This document shows positions 14,664-24,954 of a stretch of 46,432 nucleotides of DNA, in pieces. The notes under the pieces were generated by a model. That model did not search any database and was not told the DNA's origin. It was given only the letters and a program-made list of their open reading frames with translations. A program made the translations under genes and the position numbers. The stretch comes from an uncultured Prevotellaceae bacterium (GTDB lineage Bacteria; Bacteroidota; Bacteroidia; Bacteroidales; Bacteroidaceae): contig CAMNCV010000148.1 of assembly GCA_946534585.1 (NCBI GenBank), positions 1 to 46,432 on the forward strand. Direction: 5' to 3'. Numbering within the stretch: the first letter of the stretch is position 1; each line of letters starts with the position of its first letter.

Positions 14664-16811
14664 ATGAAAGTGTACCAGACAAATGAGATTAAGAACATTG
14701 CCCTCCTTGGCAATGACGGATCGGGTAAGACAACACTTACCGAGTCGCTACTGTTTGAAGCCGGCATCATCAGCCGCCGAGGCAGAATTACGCAGAAAAA
14801 CACCGTATCAGACTATTTCCCTGTGGAGCAGGAGTATGGATACTCAGTATTCTCCACGGTTTACCATGTAGAATGGAACAATAAAAAGCTCAACATCATC
14901 GACTGCCCGGGGTCTGACGACTTCGTGGGCGCTGCCTTGACGGCACTTGAGGTAACGGACACAGCAGTGCTGCTCATAAACGGACAGTACGGTCCAGAGG
15001 TGGGCACACAAAACCACTTCCGCTACACCGAAAAACTGAAGAAACCGGTAATATTCCTCATAAACCAGCTTGACGCAGAAAAGTGCGATTTCAACAACTC
15101 GTTGGAACGACTGCAGGAAATTTACGGTCAAAAAGTGGTGCCTATACAGTATCCTCTGAACGAAGGTCCTGACTTCAACGCCCTTATCGACGTACTGCTT
15201 ATGAAGAAATACTCATGGGGACCTGGCGGAGGTGCGCCTACCATCGAGGATATTCCAGAGAGCGAGAAGGCCAAGGCGATGGAGATGCACAAGGCACTCG
15301 TAGAGGCTGCCGCCGAGAACGACGAGGGACTGATGGAGAAATTCTTTGAGACTGAGACGCTGAGCGAAGACGAACTGCGCGAGGGGATACGCAAGGGCCT
15401 CGTCACACGCTCTATCTTTCCCGTATTCTGTGTATGCGCCGGCAAGGATATGGGCGTAAGAAGACTGATGGAATTCCTCGGAAACGTAGTGCCGTTTGTT
15501 GACGAGATGCCTAAGGTACACAACACACGTGGCGAGGAAGTGGCCATCGACAGCAACGGACCAGAGTCGTTGTATTTCTTCAAGACTGGCGTGGAGCCAC
15601 ACATTGGCGAGGTGCAGTACTTCAAGGTAATGAGCGGCAGCGTAAAGCCCGGTGACGACTTGACCAACGCTGACCGTGGCTCTAAGGAGCGACTGGGACA
15701 GATATTCTGCGCTGCCGGTGCCAACCGTATGCCTGTGGACCAGCTTATGGCTGGCGACATCGGTTGCACCGTGAAGCTGAAAGACGTTAAGACGGGCAAT
15801 ACTCTCAATGGCAAGGACTGTGAGAACCGCTTCGACTTCATCAAGTATCCTAACCCTAAGTATTCCCGTGCCATCAAGGCCGTCAAAGAAGCAGATACGG
15901 AGAAGATGATGGCTGCGCTGACACGTATGCGTCAAGAGGATCCGACGTGGGTCGTAGAGCAGTCGAAAGAACTGAGACAAACCATCGTTCGCGGACAGGG
16001 TGAGTTCCACCTGCGTACACTGAAATGGCGCCTGGAGAACATCGACAAGATACCCGTAGAGTACCTTGAGCCACGTATCCCTTACCGCGAGACCATCACC
16101 AAGAGCGCACAGGCTGAGTACCGCCACAAGAAGCAGTCGGGCGGTGCAGGACAGTTTGGCGAGGTTCATCTCATTGTAGAGCCTTACGCCGACGGTATGC
16201 CTGACCCAACGACATACAAGGTCAACGGCACTGAGACGAAGATTAACATCAAGAGCCGTGAGGAGATTGACCTGGAATGGGGTGGAAAACTCGTATTCAT
16301 CAATACCGTTGTAGGCGGTGCTATAGATATGCGCTTCATGCCTGCAATACTGAAGGGTGTAATGGAGAAGATGGAGCGCGGTCCTCTGACTGGCTCTTAC
16401 GCTCGCGACGTACGCGTGATAGTATATGATGGCAAGATGCATCCAGTGGATTCCAACGAACTATCATTCATGCTTGCAGCACGCAATGCCTTCAGCGAGG
16501 CATTCAAGAATGCCGCTCCTAAGATTCTTGAACCGATATATGACCTTGAAGTTTATGTACCAGCAGATCTTACCGGCGACGTAATGAGTGACCTGCAGGG
16601 GCGTCGCGCCCTTATCATGGGCATGGATATGGAGAATGGCTATCAGAAACTGCAGGCTAAGATTCCTCTGAAGGAACTGAGCAACTACTCTATTGCCCTC
16701 TCAAGCCTCACGGGTGGCCGTGCTTCGTTCACTACTAAGTTTGCTTCCTACGAACTGTTGCCCAACGAACTGCAGCAACAGCTCATTGCAGAGCACACCG
16801 AGGAAGAGTAA
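14664..16811 (+). CDS. EF-G paralogue (EF-G2 type) with degenerate GTPase motifs
   Basis: A 715-residue protein with all five EF-G domains. The P-loop is GNDGSGKTT (16-24) and the specificity motif NQLD (134-137), so guanine binding looks possible. Switch I reads VEQEYGYS (54-61) in place of the usual EqERGIT. Switch II is DCPGSDDF (80-87), with serine 84 replacing the catalytic histidine of DTPGHVDF. This matches the Bacteroides EF-G2 class, reported to support translocation without GTP hydrolysis and to matter for growth under carbon limitation and in the gut. Domain IV contains SGGAGQFGEVHL and domain V ends in GGRASFTTKFASYELLP. It is monocistronic, with its own promoter and a 13-bp stem terminator. 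Confidence 0.92.
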   Translation: MKVYQTNEIKNIALLGNDGSGKTTLTESLLFEAGIISRRGRITQKNTVSDYFPVEQEYGYSVFSTVYHVEWNNKKLNIIDCPGSDDFVGAALTALEVTDTAVLLINGQYGPEVGTQNHFRYTEKLKKPVIFLINQLDAEKCDFNNSLERLQEIYGQKVVPIQYPLNEGPDFNALIDVLLMKKYSWGPGGGAPTIEDIPESEKAKAMEMHKALVEAAAENDEGLMEKFFETETLSEDELREGIRKGLVTRSIFPVFCVCAGKDMGVRRLMEFLGNVVPFVDEMPKVHNTRGEEVAIDSNGPESLYFFKTGVEPHIGEVQYFKVMSGSVKPGDDLTNADRGSKERLGQIFCAAGANRMPVDQLMAGDIGCTVKLKDVKTGNTLNGKDCENRFDFIKYPNPKYSRAIKAVKEADTEKMMAALTRMRQEDPTWVVEQSKELRQTIVRGQGEFHLRTLKWRLENIDKIPVEYLEPRIPYRETITKSAQAEYRHKKQSGGAGQFGEVHLIVEPYADGMPDPTTYKVNGTETKINIKSREEIDLEWGGKLVFINTVVGGAIDMRFMPAILKGVMEKMERGPLTGSYARDVRVIVYDGKMHPVDSNELSFMLAARNAFSEAFKNAAPKILEPIYDLEVYVPADLTGDVMSDLQGRRALIMGMDMENGYQKLQAKIPLKELSNYSIALSSLTGGRASFTTKFASYELLPNELQQQLIAEHTEEE

Positions 16812-16840
16812 ATCAAACTACACTACAAGCAAAAAACAGC

Positions 16841-16874
16841 AATGCCGTTGCATCTACATGTATGCAACGGCATT
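16841..16874. terminator. Bidirectional terminator between EF-G2 and comEC
   Basis: Perfect 13-bp stem AATGCCGTTGCAT / ATGCAACGGCATT with an 8-nt loop. The T-run is best on the minus strand (GCTGTTTTTT), serving comEC; the plus side is also T-rich. Confidence 0.8.
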
Positions 16875-16887
16875 ATTGTCTTGTTAT

Positions 16888-18150
16888 TCAGCCTAACCTT
16901 CTTCTTATCCCCTTTTTCAAATTGTAAGCGAGTAAGCACAAGCATATTATGAGTATATAGATGACAATCGTATGCAACCAGCCAATGCTGATATTGTCAA
17001 TGGAAGCACAAGGCAGCGAGGATACCCACACAAGGTATTGATTAAGCCATGACACGACAGTATGCAGTGCTACCGCCACGAGCGTCGTTAGCGCCGGTAT
17101 CGACAGTGAAGCACACGCAAGCAGTACCACAGCGAGGTAGATGACCAACGTGGCAAGAAACGGCACGGGCAGGTTTGTCAGGAGAAAATACACTGAGAAG
17201 CGGTGGAAATAATGAGCTATGAGCGGAGCAACGCCCAGCTGGGCGCATGTAGAAATAAGCATCGTCTGCAGGATTACACGCCGCAATATCGCACAACGAC
17301 AAAGCAGCGGACTTATATCCATTAGCCATCTGTTCAGCGGCTGGTAGAGCAGAGTGATGCTCGCAACTGCTGCAAACGACATCTGGAAGCCAATGTCAAA
17401 AATCCACTGCGGCCATATCACTAACAACAGCGTAAGCGTAAATACAAGCACGCTGAGACTGTCAGGACGTCTCGAACTGTTGCGCGTAATCCCATACACC
17501 GTAAGCATCACCGCCGCTCGCAGTATTGAGGGATGGACACCTACAAGCATAACGTATGTCCATAAGGCAAGCAGTTGCACTGAGACCAGAAGCCACTCAG
17601 CAACCCTGCGCCACTCTCCAAATACCCACATCAAGCGACGTGGAAACAACAGCGACAACAGCATGTATATTATCCCGAGATGCAAACCCGACAAAGCGAA
17701 TACGTGTGATGCGCCACTGACATTGTATGACTCACGCAACTCATGGCTTACAGTCTGTTTTTCGCCAAGCGTCATAGCCGCAACCACTCCTTGTTCGTCG
17801 CCAGTCAGACCGCTATCACGATAGGTTTCTACAAGTAGCATACGCTGACTTGTCATAAACTGTTCTATTTCTTGCTGGAAAGGAAAGTCATATTCGTGCC
17901 GCTCGCCCTTGATAAGATATGCTCCGAGCGCCATTGCTGCCATGAGAGTAAAGACGTAAGACGCAACATTGGAACGTCGGAAAAACGACAACAACAAAAA
18001 TAGCAGCGTTGACACTCCGAAACATGCTGACATGCTCAAAACGAAACTGCCAAATACTATCGTTCCAGAGACGCTACTACCTACTATCATGCCGATTACG
18101 AGCATGACGCTATAAGGAAACAACGGAGGTATTCTCATATCTTGCTGCAT
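16888..18150 (-). CDS. ComEC/Rec2-type membrane channel protein (short form)
   Basis: A 420-residue polytopic membrane protein. The competence-domain core is clear: SGASHVFALSGLHLGIIY (about 144-161), GVHPSILRAAVMLTVYG, and FDIGFQMSFAAVASI. About ten hydrophobic segments are visible. Family members move one DNA strand across the inner membrane during transformation. It lacks the metallo-beta-lactamase-like C-terminal domain, and the N-terminal OB-fold part is much reduced, as in short Bacteroidota forms. Its start overlaps the end of the methyltransferase gene by 16 bp, so it is translated from the same mRNA. Whether this strain is naturally competent is unknown. Confidence 0.85.
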   Translation of the reverse strand: MQQDMRIPPLFPYSVMLVIGMIVGSSVSGTIVFGSFVLSMSACFGVSTLLFLLLSFFRRSNVASYVFTLMAAMALGAYLIKGERHEYDFPFQQEIEQFMTSQRMLLVETYRDSGLTGDEQGVVAAMTLGEKQTVSHELRESYNVSGASHVFALSGLHLGIIYMLLSLLFPRRLMWVFGEWRRVAEWLLVSVQLLALWTYVMLVGVHPSILRAAVMLTVYGITRNSSRRPDSLSVLVFTLTLLLVIWPQWIFDIGFQMSFAAVASITLLYQPLNRWLMDISPLLCRCAILRRVILQTMLISTCAQLGVAPLIAHYFHRFSVYFLLTNLPVPFLATLVIYLAVVLLACASLSIPALTTLVAVALHTVVSWLNQYLVWVSSLPCASIDNISIGWLHTIVIYILIICLCLLAYNLKKGIRRRLG

Positions 18151-19328
18151 CTTAGAATGACATGAGAGCCGTCGGCCAGTGTGGTCACAAAAAGATATTC
18201 ATTGCCTCCGTCTTTTATTTTCAAGCGCTTGCGCAAATCAGCAACCGACGAGGGGAAGTTGCGTATTGTAATGTTGGCTTGTTTCACAGTGCCTTGCAAT
18301 CGCTTCAGTGACTGCTTGCTGAAATCATATAACTCCACGACACGAAACTTACGAGCTGGCGTATTGTGTTCCCAAATGCCACTCTCGTCTGCAAAGAATA
18401 TATTACTGTTTACATGTGGTTTATACAACGAATATTCTTCTGCAAACACGTCCTGCAAGCCTGCTTTCATAATACTGGCATTAGGTTCCAGAAGCACATG
18501 ACCGGCCATAGGCGCGCGCACCTCTCCCCTACTGTATCTATTGCCCATAGCGACAAACTCTTTCTCCTCTGTTTCGAGATTCACACAGTGGTACTCCAGT
18601 GGCTTATCTAATTTGTTACTGAGAATAAAAAGCAATTCCTTACACTCCCCACGAACGCTTACAATATGCACATCTCTAACGCTACGTAACGTACGCAGTG
18701 CCTGCGTTATATCGAGCATCGGCGACAGTTTCACCATGAGTACATCGGAAAAGGAAAGTAATCGCTCCTGCAACTCTGTAAGGTCAGGAGTACAGTCCTC
18801 TATGCCATATACCTTCCTCCCTGCGGTATCGCGACGGGCTGGGTCTAAGTATATGAGGGAATAAACGCGTGAGGCATTGGCTTGCGAGTTCAGGAATGTC
18901 TCACACTCGGCATTGACTACCTGAGCATTTTTCAATCCAAGCAAGGGAAAATTATGGCAAGCCACATTGCAAAGCTCCGGCTGCCGCTCAACATATATCG
19001 CTTTTTCAAATTTATTAGCCATAAAACTGAAGTCAACCCCGAAGCCACCTGTGAGGTCTGCCATCAGTTTTCTCGCTATGGGCAGTTTGTCTATCAACTC
19101 TGACTTATAGGCTGCCGTGGCATCACTCGAACACTGTTCCATCGACAGACGGGGCGGATACCACAATCCCTCGGCTTCATACCAGGAATGTAGTTTCTTC
19201 TTTGCCAACTGCCTTCCCTCTATCTGCCTCAGACACCACTGCAAGTCAATGCCGTCAGGCACTCGCGACAGAGCCAACCTGCGCACATCCTTGTCGCTGT
19301 TCTGCCTTATATATTCCTCATTGGTCAT
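18135..19328 (-). CDS. THUMP-like-domain class I SAM methyltransferase
   Basis: A 397-residue protein. The Rossmann motif is LMADLTGGFGVDFSFMA (about 88-104), with an acidic SAM ligand in IYVERQPEL and the motif YLDPARRD (about 163-170), a DPxR variant of the catalytic DPPY found in this family. The C-terminal part (about 300-397; KPHVNSNIFFADESGIWEHN and LRKRLKIKDGGNEYLFVTTL) matches the THUMP-like domain of Bacteroidota and Firmicutes proteins. The substrate is probably RNA but is not proven. It lies 17 bp after the beta-propeller gene and overlaps comEC. Confidence 0.75.
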   Translation of the reverse strand: MTNEEYIRQNSDKDVRRLALSRVPDGIDLQWCLRQIEGRQLAKKKLHSWYEAEGLWYPPRLSMEQCSSDATAAYKSELIDKLPIARKLMADLTGGFGVDFSFMANKFEKAIYVERQPELCNVACHNFPLLGLKNAQVVNAECETFLNSQANASRVYSLIYLDPARRDTAGRKVYGIEDCTPDLTELQERLLSFSDVLMVKLSPMLDITQALRTLRSVRDVHIVSVRGECKELLFILSNKLDKPLEYHCVNLETEEKEFVAMGNRYSRGEVRAPMAGHVLLEPNASIMKAGLQDVFAEEYSLYKPHVNSNIFFADESGIWEHNTPARKFRVVELYDFSKQSLKRLQGTVKQANITIRNFPSSVADLRKRLKIKDGGNEYLFVTTLADGSHVILRCSKI

Positions 19329-19345
19329 TGCAATGCCCCTATACT

Positions 19346-20683
19346 TTATTTCTGAGTTACAATCTCAAACACATCAACGGCATTGCCACCGCCATTGCTC
19401 CTGCCCTGCGACGTTGTGACAAGCCAACGCCCGTCGGGCGAGATATCAAGTCCTACGGGGAAAGAATCAGCTATTATCTGACCAGCCACCTGCATCTTCT
19501 GTGTATCAACAATCACCAGACTGCTGCTGGAGTTGCAAGCGGCGAAAAGCCAACGTCCGTCAGGCGACAGGCTTATCGTGCGTGCACCAGGGTTCACTTT
19601 ACACGTAATGAAGCCCTGCACCGTAGCAGTGCGACCTAATTCTGAAGTCTTGCGACAGTCTGGTGACGAAAGACGTCTTATTCCCTTCATCAGGTCAGAG
19701 ATAGCTATACGCTGCACATATCCCTCAATATTGCAACTCAAATATACATAATCCCCACTTACAAGCATATGGCGTGTATTCTCAAGCATACCCGTAAGCA
19801 TACCAAGATATTTGCCGCGCTTTACATCTACGACACCAAAGCCGCCTGCGCCACACATACGGCTGACAAGCAACAGGCTGTCGCCAGGCAGAAACACCGT
19901 TCCGCGCAGTTTCAGACCGCTGTCTGCGTCACGGTTTATCTGCTTAGTAAGACTGTAGTTCAGCACGAGTTTCTTTGTAATGGCAGGGCATGATTCATAG
20001 TGCCAAGCAAAGGGGTCGTTGCCCTCTATATTGACTATTCCCACGGTATTGTCACCCCAATGAGTTACGGCCAATTTCTTACCATCAAACGATGTCACCA
20101 CCATCTTGGGTAAAGGACCCGTCTCCATCAGTCTTACAATCTCGTCTTTCTCCGTATCTATTACACAAAGGGCAGAGGGGTCCTGCGCATTTATATCAAA
20201 TGTGCGGCGATAATATGGTACCCAGAAATACCTGCCACTATGTGAGAAACAACCTTCTACGGGCTTACCATCAAAGCTGTTGACATTATCAAAGTAATGA
20301 CGGAAAGGGAAAAAAGCCGTCTCTGGCTTACCCCACAGATGTGTCTCCGAACCATCAAACTTATGGTTTATCACTTTAAGTTTCTCATGCGTAGCAGCAT
20401 CATATACCACCGTGCAGCATCCTTCAAGAGAATTTACGTAATACTTACGCCCGTCAGGTGTGAAGTTTACCGACTTGGGCGAATCGATGTCAGTGTCACG
20501 CGTGTCGTCCTCGCCACCTTCATAGTTCTGATGTTTAGTCACAAGGCGCAGCGTCAGTCCATCCGCAGTCGTTATGCAATCGCCCACGGCAGAATGAACG
20601 ACAGGATAGGCAACTGCCGTTGCAGCACTGCTGATTGCGACAAAGACAGTCAGTATTATTCTGTGTATATTATTTAGCATCAT
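19346..20683 (-). CDS. Secreted YncE-like beta-propeller protein
   Basis: A 445-residue protein with an N-terminal signal (about 1-25). It carries repeated propeller strands of the YVTN/YncE type: SPKSVNFTPDGRKYYVNSLEG, VEGCFSHSGRYFWVP, MVVTSFDGKKLAVTHWGDNTVGIVNI, RTISLSPDGRWLFAACNSSSSLVIVD and GLDISPDGRWLVTTSQG. About six to seven blades are visible. No catalytic motif is seen; such proteins bind ligands or partners in the periplasm. It follows ligA by 76 bp on the same strand and is followed after 17 bp by the methyltransferase gene. Confidence 0.8.
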   Translation of the reverse strand: MMLNNIHRIILTVFVAISSAATAVAYPVVHSAVGDCITTADGLTLRLVTKHQNYEGGEDDTRDTDIDSPKSVNFTPDGRKYYVNSLEGCCTVVYDAATHEKLKVINHKFDGSETHLWGKPETAFFPFRHYFDNVNSFDGKPVEGCFSHSGRYFWVPYYRRTFDINAQDPSALCVIDTEKDEIVRLMETGPLPKMVVTSFDGKKLAVTHWGDNTVGIVNIEGNDPFAWHYESCPAITKKLVLNYSLTKQINRDADSGLKLRGTVFLPGDSLLLVSRMCGAGGFGVVDVKRGKYLGMLTGMLENTRHMLVSGDYVYLSCNIEGYVQRIAISDLMKGIRRLSSPDCRKTSELGRTATVQGFITCKVNPGARTISLSPDGRWLFAACNSSSSLVIVDTQKMQVAGQIIADSFPVGLDISPDGRWLVTTSQGRSNGGGNAVDVFEIVTQK

Positions 20684-20759
20684 ATTCTATAATTCCTTAC
20701 ACCAAAAAACATTATTTCTACAGAAATGTGTCAATAGTTGGTTCTTAAAATTCTCCGTT

Positions 20760-22787
<2,028 letters not shown>

Positions 22788-22902
22788 TTAGGATAATATT
22801 CATAAAACGCAAAAAGCAACATATTGTTTTATTTATAGTGGGGTATATCTATATCCACCGTAGGCTTAAACAAAATATGCGGATTAACGTTTTAAACATT
22901 AT

Positions 22903-22926
22903 GGTGGGTAACTTATAGAACCCACC
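22903..22926 (-). repeat. GGTGGGT hairpin in the ligA leader (degenerate copy C of the dispersed element)
   Basis: A 7-bp perfect stem with a 10-nt loop (GGTGGGT, AACTTATAGA, ACCCACC). The right part matches the end of the 52-bp element (copies at 10783 and 30544) and the left part has drifted. It lies about 15-35 nt downstream of the predicted ligA transcription start, so it would be in the mRNA. Confidence 0.6.
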
Positions 22927-22944
22927 TTTATTAAATTCCGAGTG

Positions 22945-22976
22945 CAAAGATACAACATTTTGCTCTAACAGCCAAA
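22945..22976 (-). promoter_or_regulatory. Promoter of ligA
   Basis: Minus strand TTTG (22973-22976), 20 bp, TATCTTTG (22945-22952). Confidence 0.75.
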
Positions 22977-23202
22977 ATTCCCAATGATTTTCTTTTATCA
23001 CCCACAAAATCCTCACAAAGGCTGACTATGTCCATGTTAGAATACTCTGTTGCAATGCTTAATCGTGTCGAATTAAACACGGTAAAAACTTGTGAGCATT
23101 TTGAATGTTGTTATTTAGTCTCTATAATGATTATTCAGGAATGGAGCACTTGTTTTTCTGAATGAATACATATCTATAAGTTTATGCTACATATATACAG
23201 AA

Positions 23203-23245
23203 AAGCCACAGACAATTCCTTTTATACGAGGAATGTCTGCGGCTT
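23203..23245 (-). terminator. Terminator of the infC-rpmI-rplT operon
   Basis: Long hairpin with arms 23203-23220 and 23229-23245 (AAGCC, one mismatch, CAGACA and a TTCCT extension). It is followed on the minus strand by TTTTCTG. It lies about 65 nt after the rplT stop. Confidence 0.75.
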
Positions 23246-23307
23246 AGTTCTTTTTGGTATCGTAAATTGAAATTAGTTTACTTTACCTTTTCTCGCTTGC
23301 TTGTGAT

Positions 23308-23652
23308 TTACTTCACTTTGTCAACGATAGCCTTGAAAGCCTCTGGATTATTGACAGCGAGGTCAGCGAGCACCTTGCGGTTAATCTCGATGCCTGCCTT
23401 GTGGAGCATACCCATAAGCACAGAGTAAGAAATACCCTCCTGACGTGCAGCAGCGTTGATACGCTGAATCCACAGAGCGCGGAATGTGCGCTTCTTGTTC
23501 TTACGGTCGCGATAAGCATAGGTAAGGCCCTTCTCCCAAGTGTTCTTTGCTACGGTCCAAACGTTCTTGCGTGCGCCATAGTAACCCTTGGTCAACTTCA
23601 GGATGCGAGTTCTCTTTGCCTTAGAGGCAACATGATTTACTGATCTTGGCAT
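23308..23652 (-). CDS. rplT: 50S ribosomal protein L20
   Basis: A 114-residue protein, full length. Family sequence throughout: N-terminal [23 protein letters not shown], then [20 protein letters not shown] and [24 protein letters not shown]20 binds 23S rRNA early in large-subunit assembly. Third gene of infC-rpmI-rplT, 44 bp after rpmI; in other bacteria L20 represses this operon through a leader structure, which cannot be confirmed here. Confidence 0.97.
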   Translation of the reverse strand: MPRSVNHVASKAKRTRILKLTKGYYGARKNVWTVAKNTWEKGLTYAYRDRKNKKRTFRALWIQRINAAARQEGISYSVLMGMLHKAGIEINRKVLADLAVNNPEAFKAIVDKVK

Positions 23653-23696
23653 AGTTTTTTACTTCTTTTTACAAAAAGATTAGACAATAGGGTTAA

Positions 23697-23894
23697 TTAA
23701 CGAAGACGCAGCAAGTCACGTACCTGCTTCATGTTGGTTGTGTCAACAATAGTAGAACCGAGAAGATTTCTCTTCTGCTTCTTTGTCTTCTTAGTCAGAA
23801 TGTGACTGTGGTAAGCGTGATGTCTCTTAACCTTACCAGAACCAGTGAAAGCAAAACGCTTCTTTGCACCGGAATTTGTCTTTACTTTTGGCAT
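23697..23894 (-). CDS. rpmI: 50S ribosomal protein L35
   Basis: A 65-residue basic protein with the L35 pattern [20 protein letters not shown], then [22 protein letters not shown]. It is a structural protein of the large subunit, found here between infC (101 bp upstream) and rplT (44 bp downstream), the standard order. Confidence 0.97.
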   Translation of the reverse strand: MPKVKTNSGAKKRFAFTGSGKVKRHHAYHSHILTKKTKKQKRNLLGSTIVDTTNMKQVRDLLRLR

Positions 23895-23995
23895 TTTTTT
23901 GTTTGTTTTAATTTATTATTAGTAAATGTGCTTGACGCATATACCGGGCGCCTTCGCACTAATGATTCGAAGTAATCGCTTCCTCTCTTATCTTC

Positions 23996-24718
23996 TTATT
24001 CCTCTCCGAACCCCTGCTCCTTCAGTTTTGCAAGAGCCTCAAAGCCTTTGGCATTCTCTGCCAAACCTCCATTCTGCGGAACATCATCATTTTCCACGTC
24101 AGTCACAGTTGCTGCCTTCCCAGCTTCCAATGCCTCTGCCTCGCGACGCTCGCGATCAAGCTTCTGCTGTGATTTCTTGGCCTGTCCTGCCTTCTTTGGA
24201 GCTATAAAGAGGAACATCTTCTTACCTTCCAGTCGTGGCATCTGCTCCACCTTTCCATACTCTTCCAAATCATTGGCAAAACGCAGAAGCAACACCTCGC
24301 CCTGCTCTTTGAAAAGAATAGAACGTCCGCGGAAGAACACATAAGCACGAACCTTATTGCCTTCCTCAAGGAATTCCTTTGCATGTTTGAGCTTAAAGTT
24401 ATAGTCGTGGTCATCGGTCTGTGGTCCGAAGCGAATTTCCTTCACCTCTACCTTAACCTGCTTCTGCTTCATTTCCTTCGCCTTCTTCTTCTGCTGGTAA
24501 AGGAACTTAGAATAGTCAATGATACGACAAACAGGCGGTTGAGCGTTAGGACTTATCTCAACAAGGTCCACACCCTGCTGGCGTGCTATTTCAAGAGCCT
24601 CTTTGGTGGGCATTACTGATGAGCCGTCCTCATCTACAATACGTACCTCACGCACGCGAATCTGTTCGTTGATGCGATATTGGTTTTTAGGATTTGGTTT
24701 TCTGTTGTCTTGTCTCAT
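23996..24718 (-). CDS. infC: Translation initiation factor IF-3 with C-terminal extension
   Basis: A 240-residue protein. The N-domain has [19 protein letters not shown] and [24 protein letters not shown]; the C-domain has [40 protein letters not shown] and [19 protein letters not shown]-3 binds the 30S subunit and checks the start codon. The E. coli protein is about 180 residues; here residues about 183-240 form an extra charged tail ([20 protein letters not shown] and onward), as in other Bacteroidota. The start is ATG, not the rare AUU used for autoregulation in enterobacteria. thrS, often the gene in front of infC, is absent: the upstream neighbour is the divergent GH28-GH105 gene. Confidence 0.96.
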   Translation of the reverse strand: MRQDNRKPNPKNQYRINEQIRVREVRIVDEDGSSVMPTKEALEIARQQGVDLVEISPNAQPPVCRIIDYSKFLYQQKKKAKEMKQKQVKVEVKEIRFGPQTDDHDYNFKLKHAKEFLEEGNKVRAYVFFRGRSILFKEQGEVLLLRFANDLEEYGKVEQMPRLEGKKMFLFIAPKKAGQAKKSQQKLDRERREAEALEAGKAATVTDVENDDVPQNGGLAENAKGFEALAKLKEQGFGEE

Positions 24719-24792
24719 TAACTGTTATTAAATTGTACGTGCTTGTACTTAAAATATCTGACCTACGCACTCTTAAGCGTACAAATCGGATG

Positions 24793-24800
24793 CAAAATTA
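24793..24800 (-). promoter_or_regulatory. -7 promoter element of infC operon
   Basis: TAATTTTG on the minus strand, 75 bp before the infC start. Confidence 0.5.
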
Positions 24801-24908
24801 CAAAAATTATTTGGATTACTGATACATATTCCATGTCGCAATTCACTTTATTAAGTAAAATTAACGTTTTTCTTGATTATTGATAATTGTTTTTCAAAAA
24901 TTTATTTG

Positions 24909-24916
24909 TAACTTTG
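24909..24916 (+). promoter_or_regulatory. -7 promoter element of the GH28-GH105 gene
   Basis: TAACTTTG with ATTG (24886-24889) 19 bp upstream, a near match to TTTG. The ATG at 24955 follows 38 bp later. Confidence 0.6.
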
Positions 24917-24954
24917 TCAAGTCTTTTTTATCGAAACAAACAACCTTAAATAAA

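Noticed and set aside
15213..16442. A 409-codon open frame antisense to the EF-G2 gene
   Set aside because: It has no recognisable protein family and lies wholly opposite a convincingly conserved gene; a mirror effect of codon bias.
23040..23200. A small RNA gene between ligA and rplT
   Set aside because: Only a 5-bp stem (CGTGT/ACACG) and no promoter-terminator pair framing it; not enough to claim a gene.
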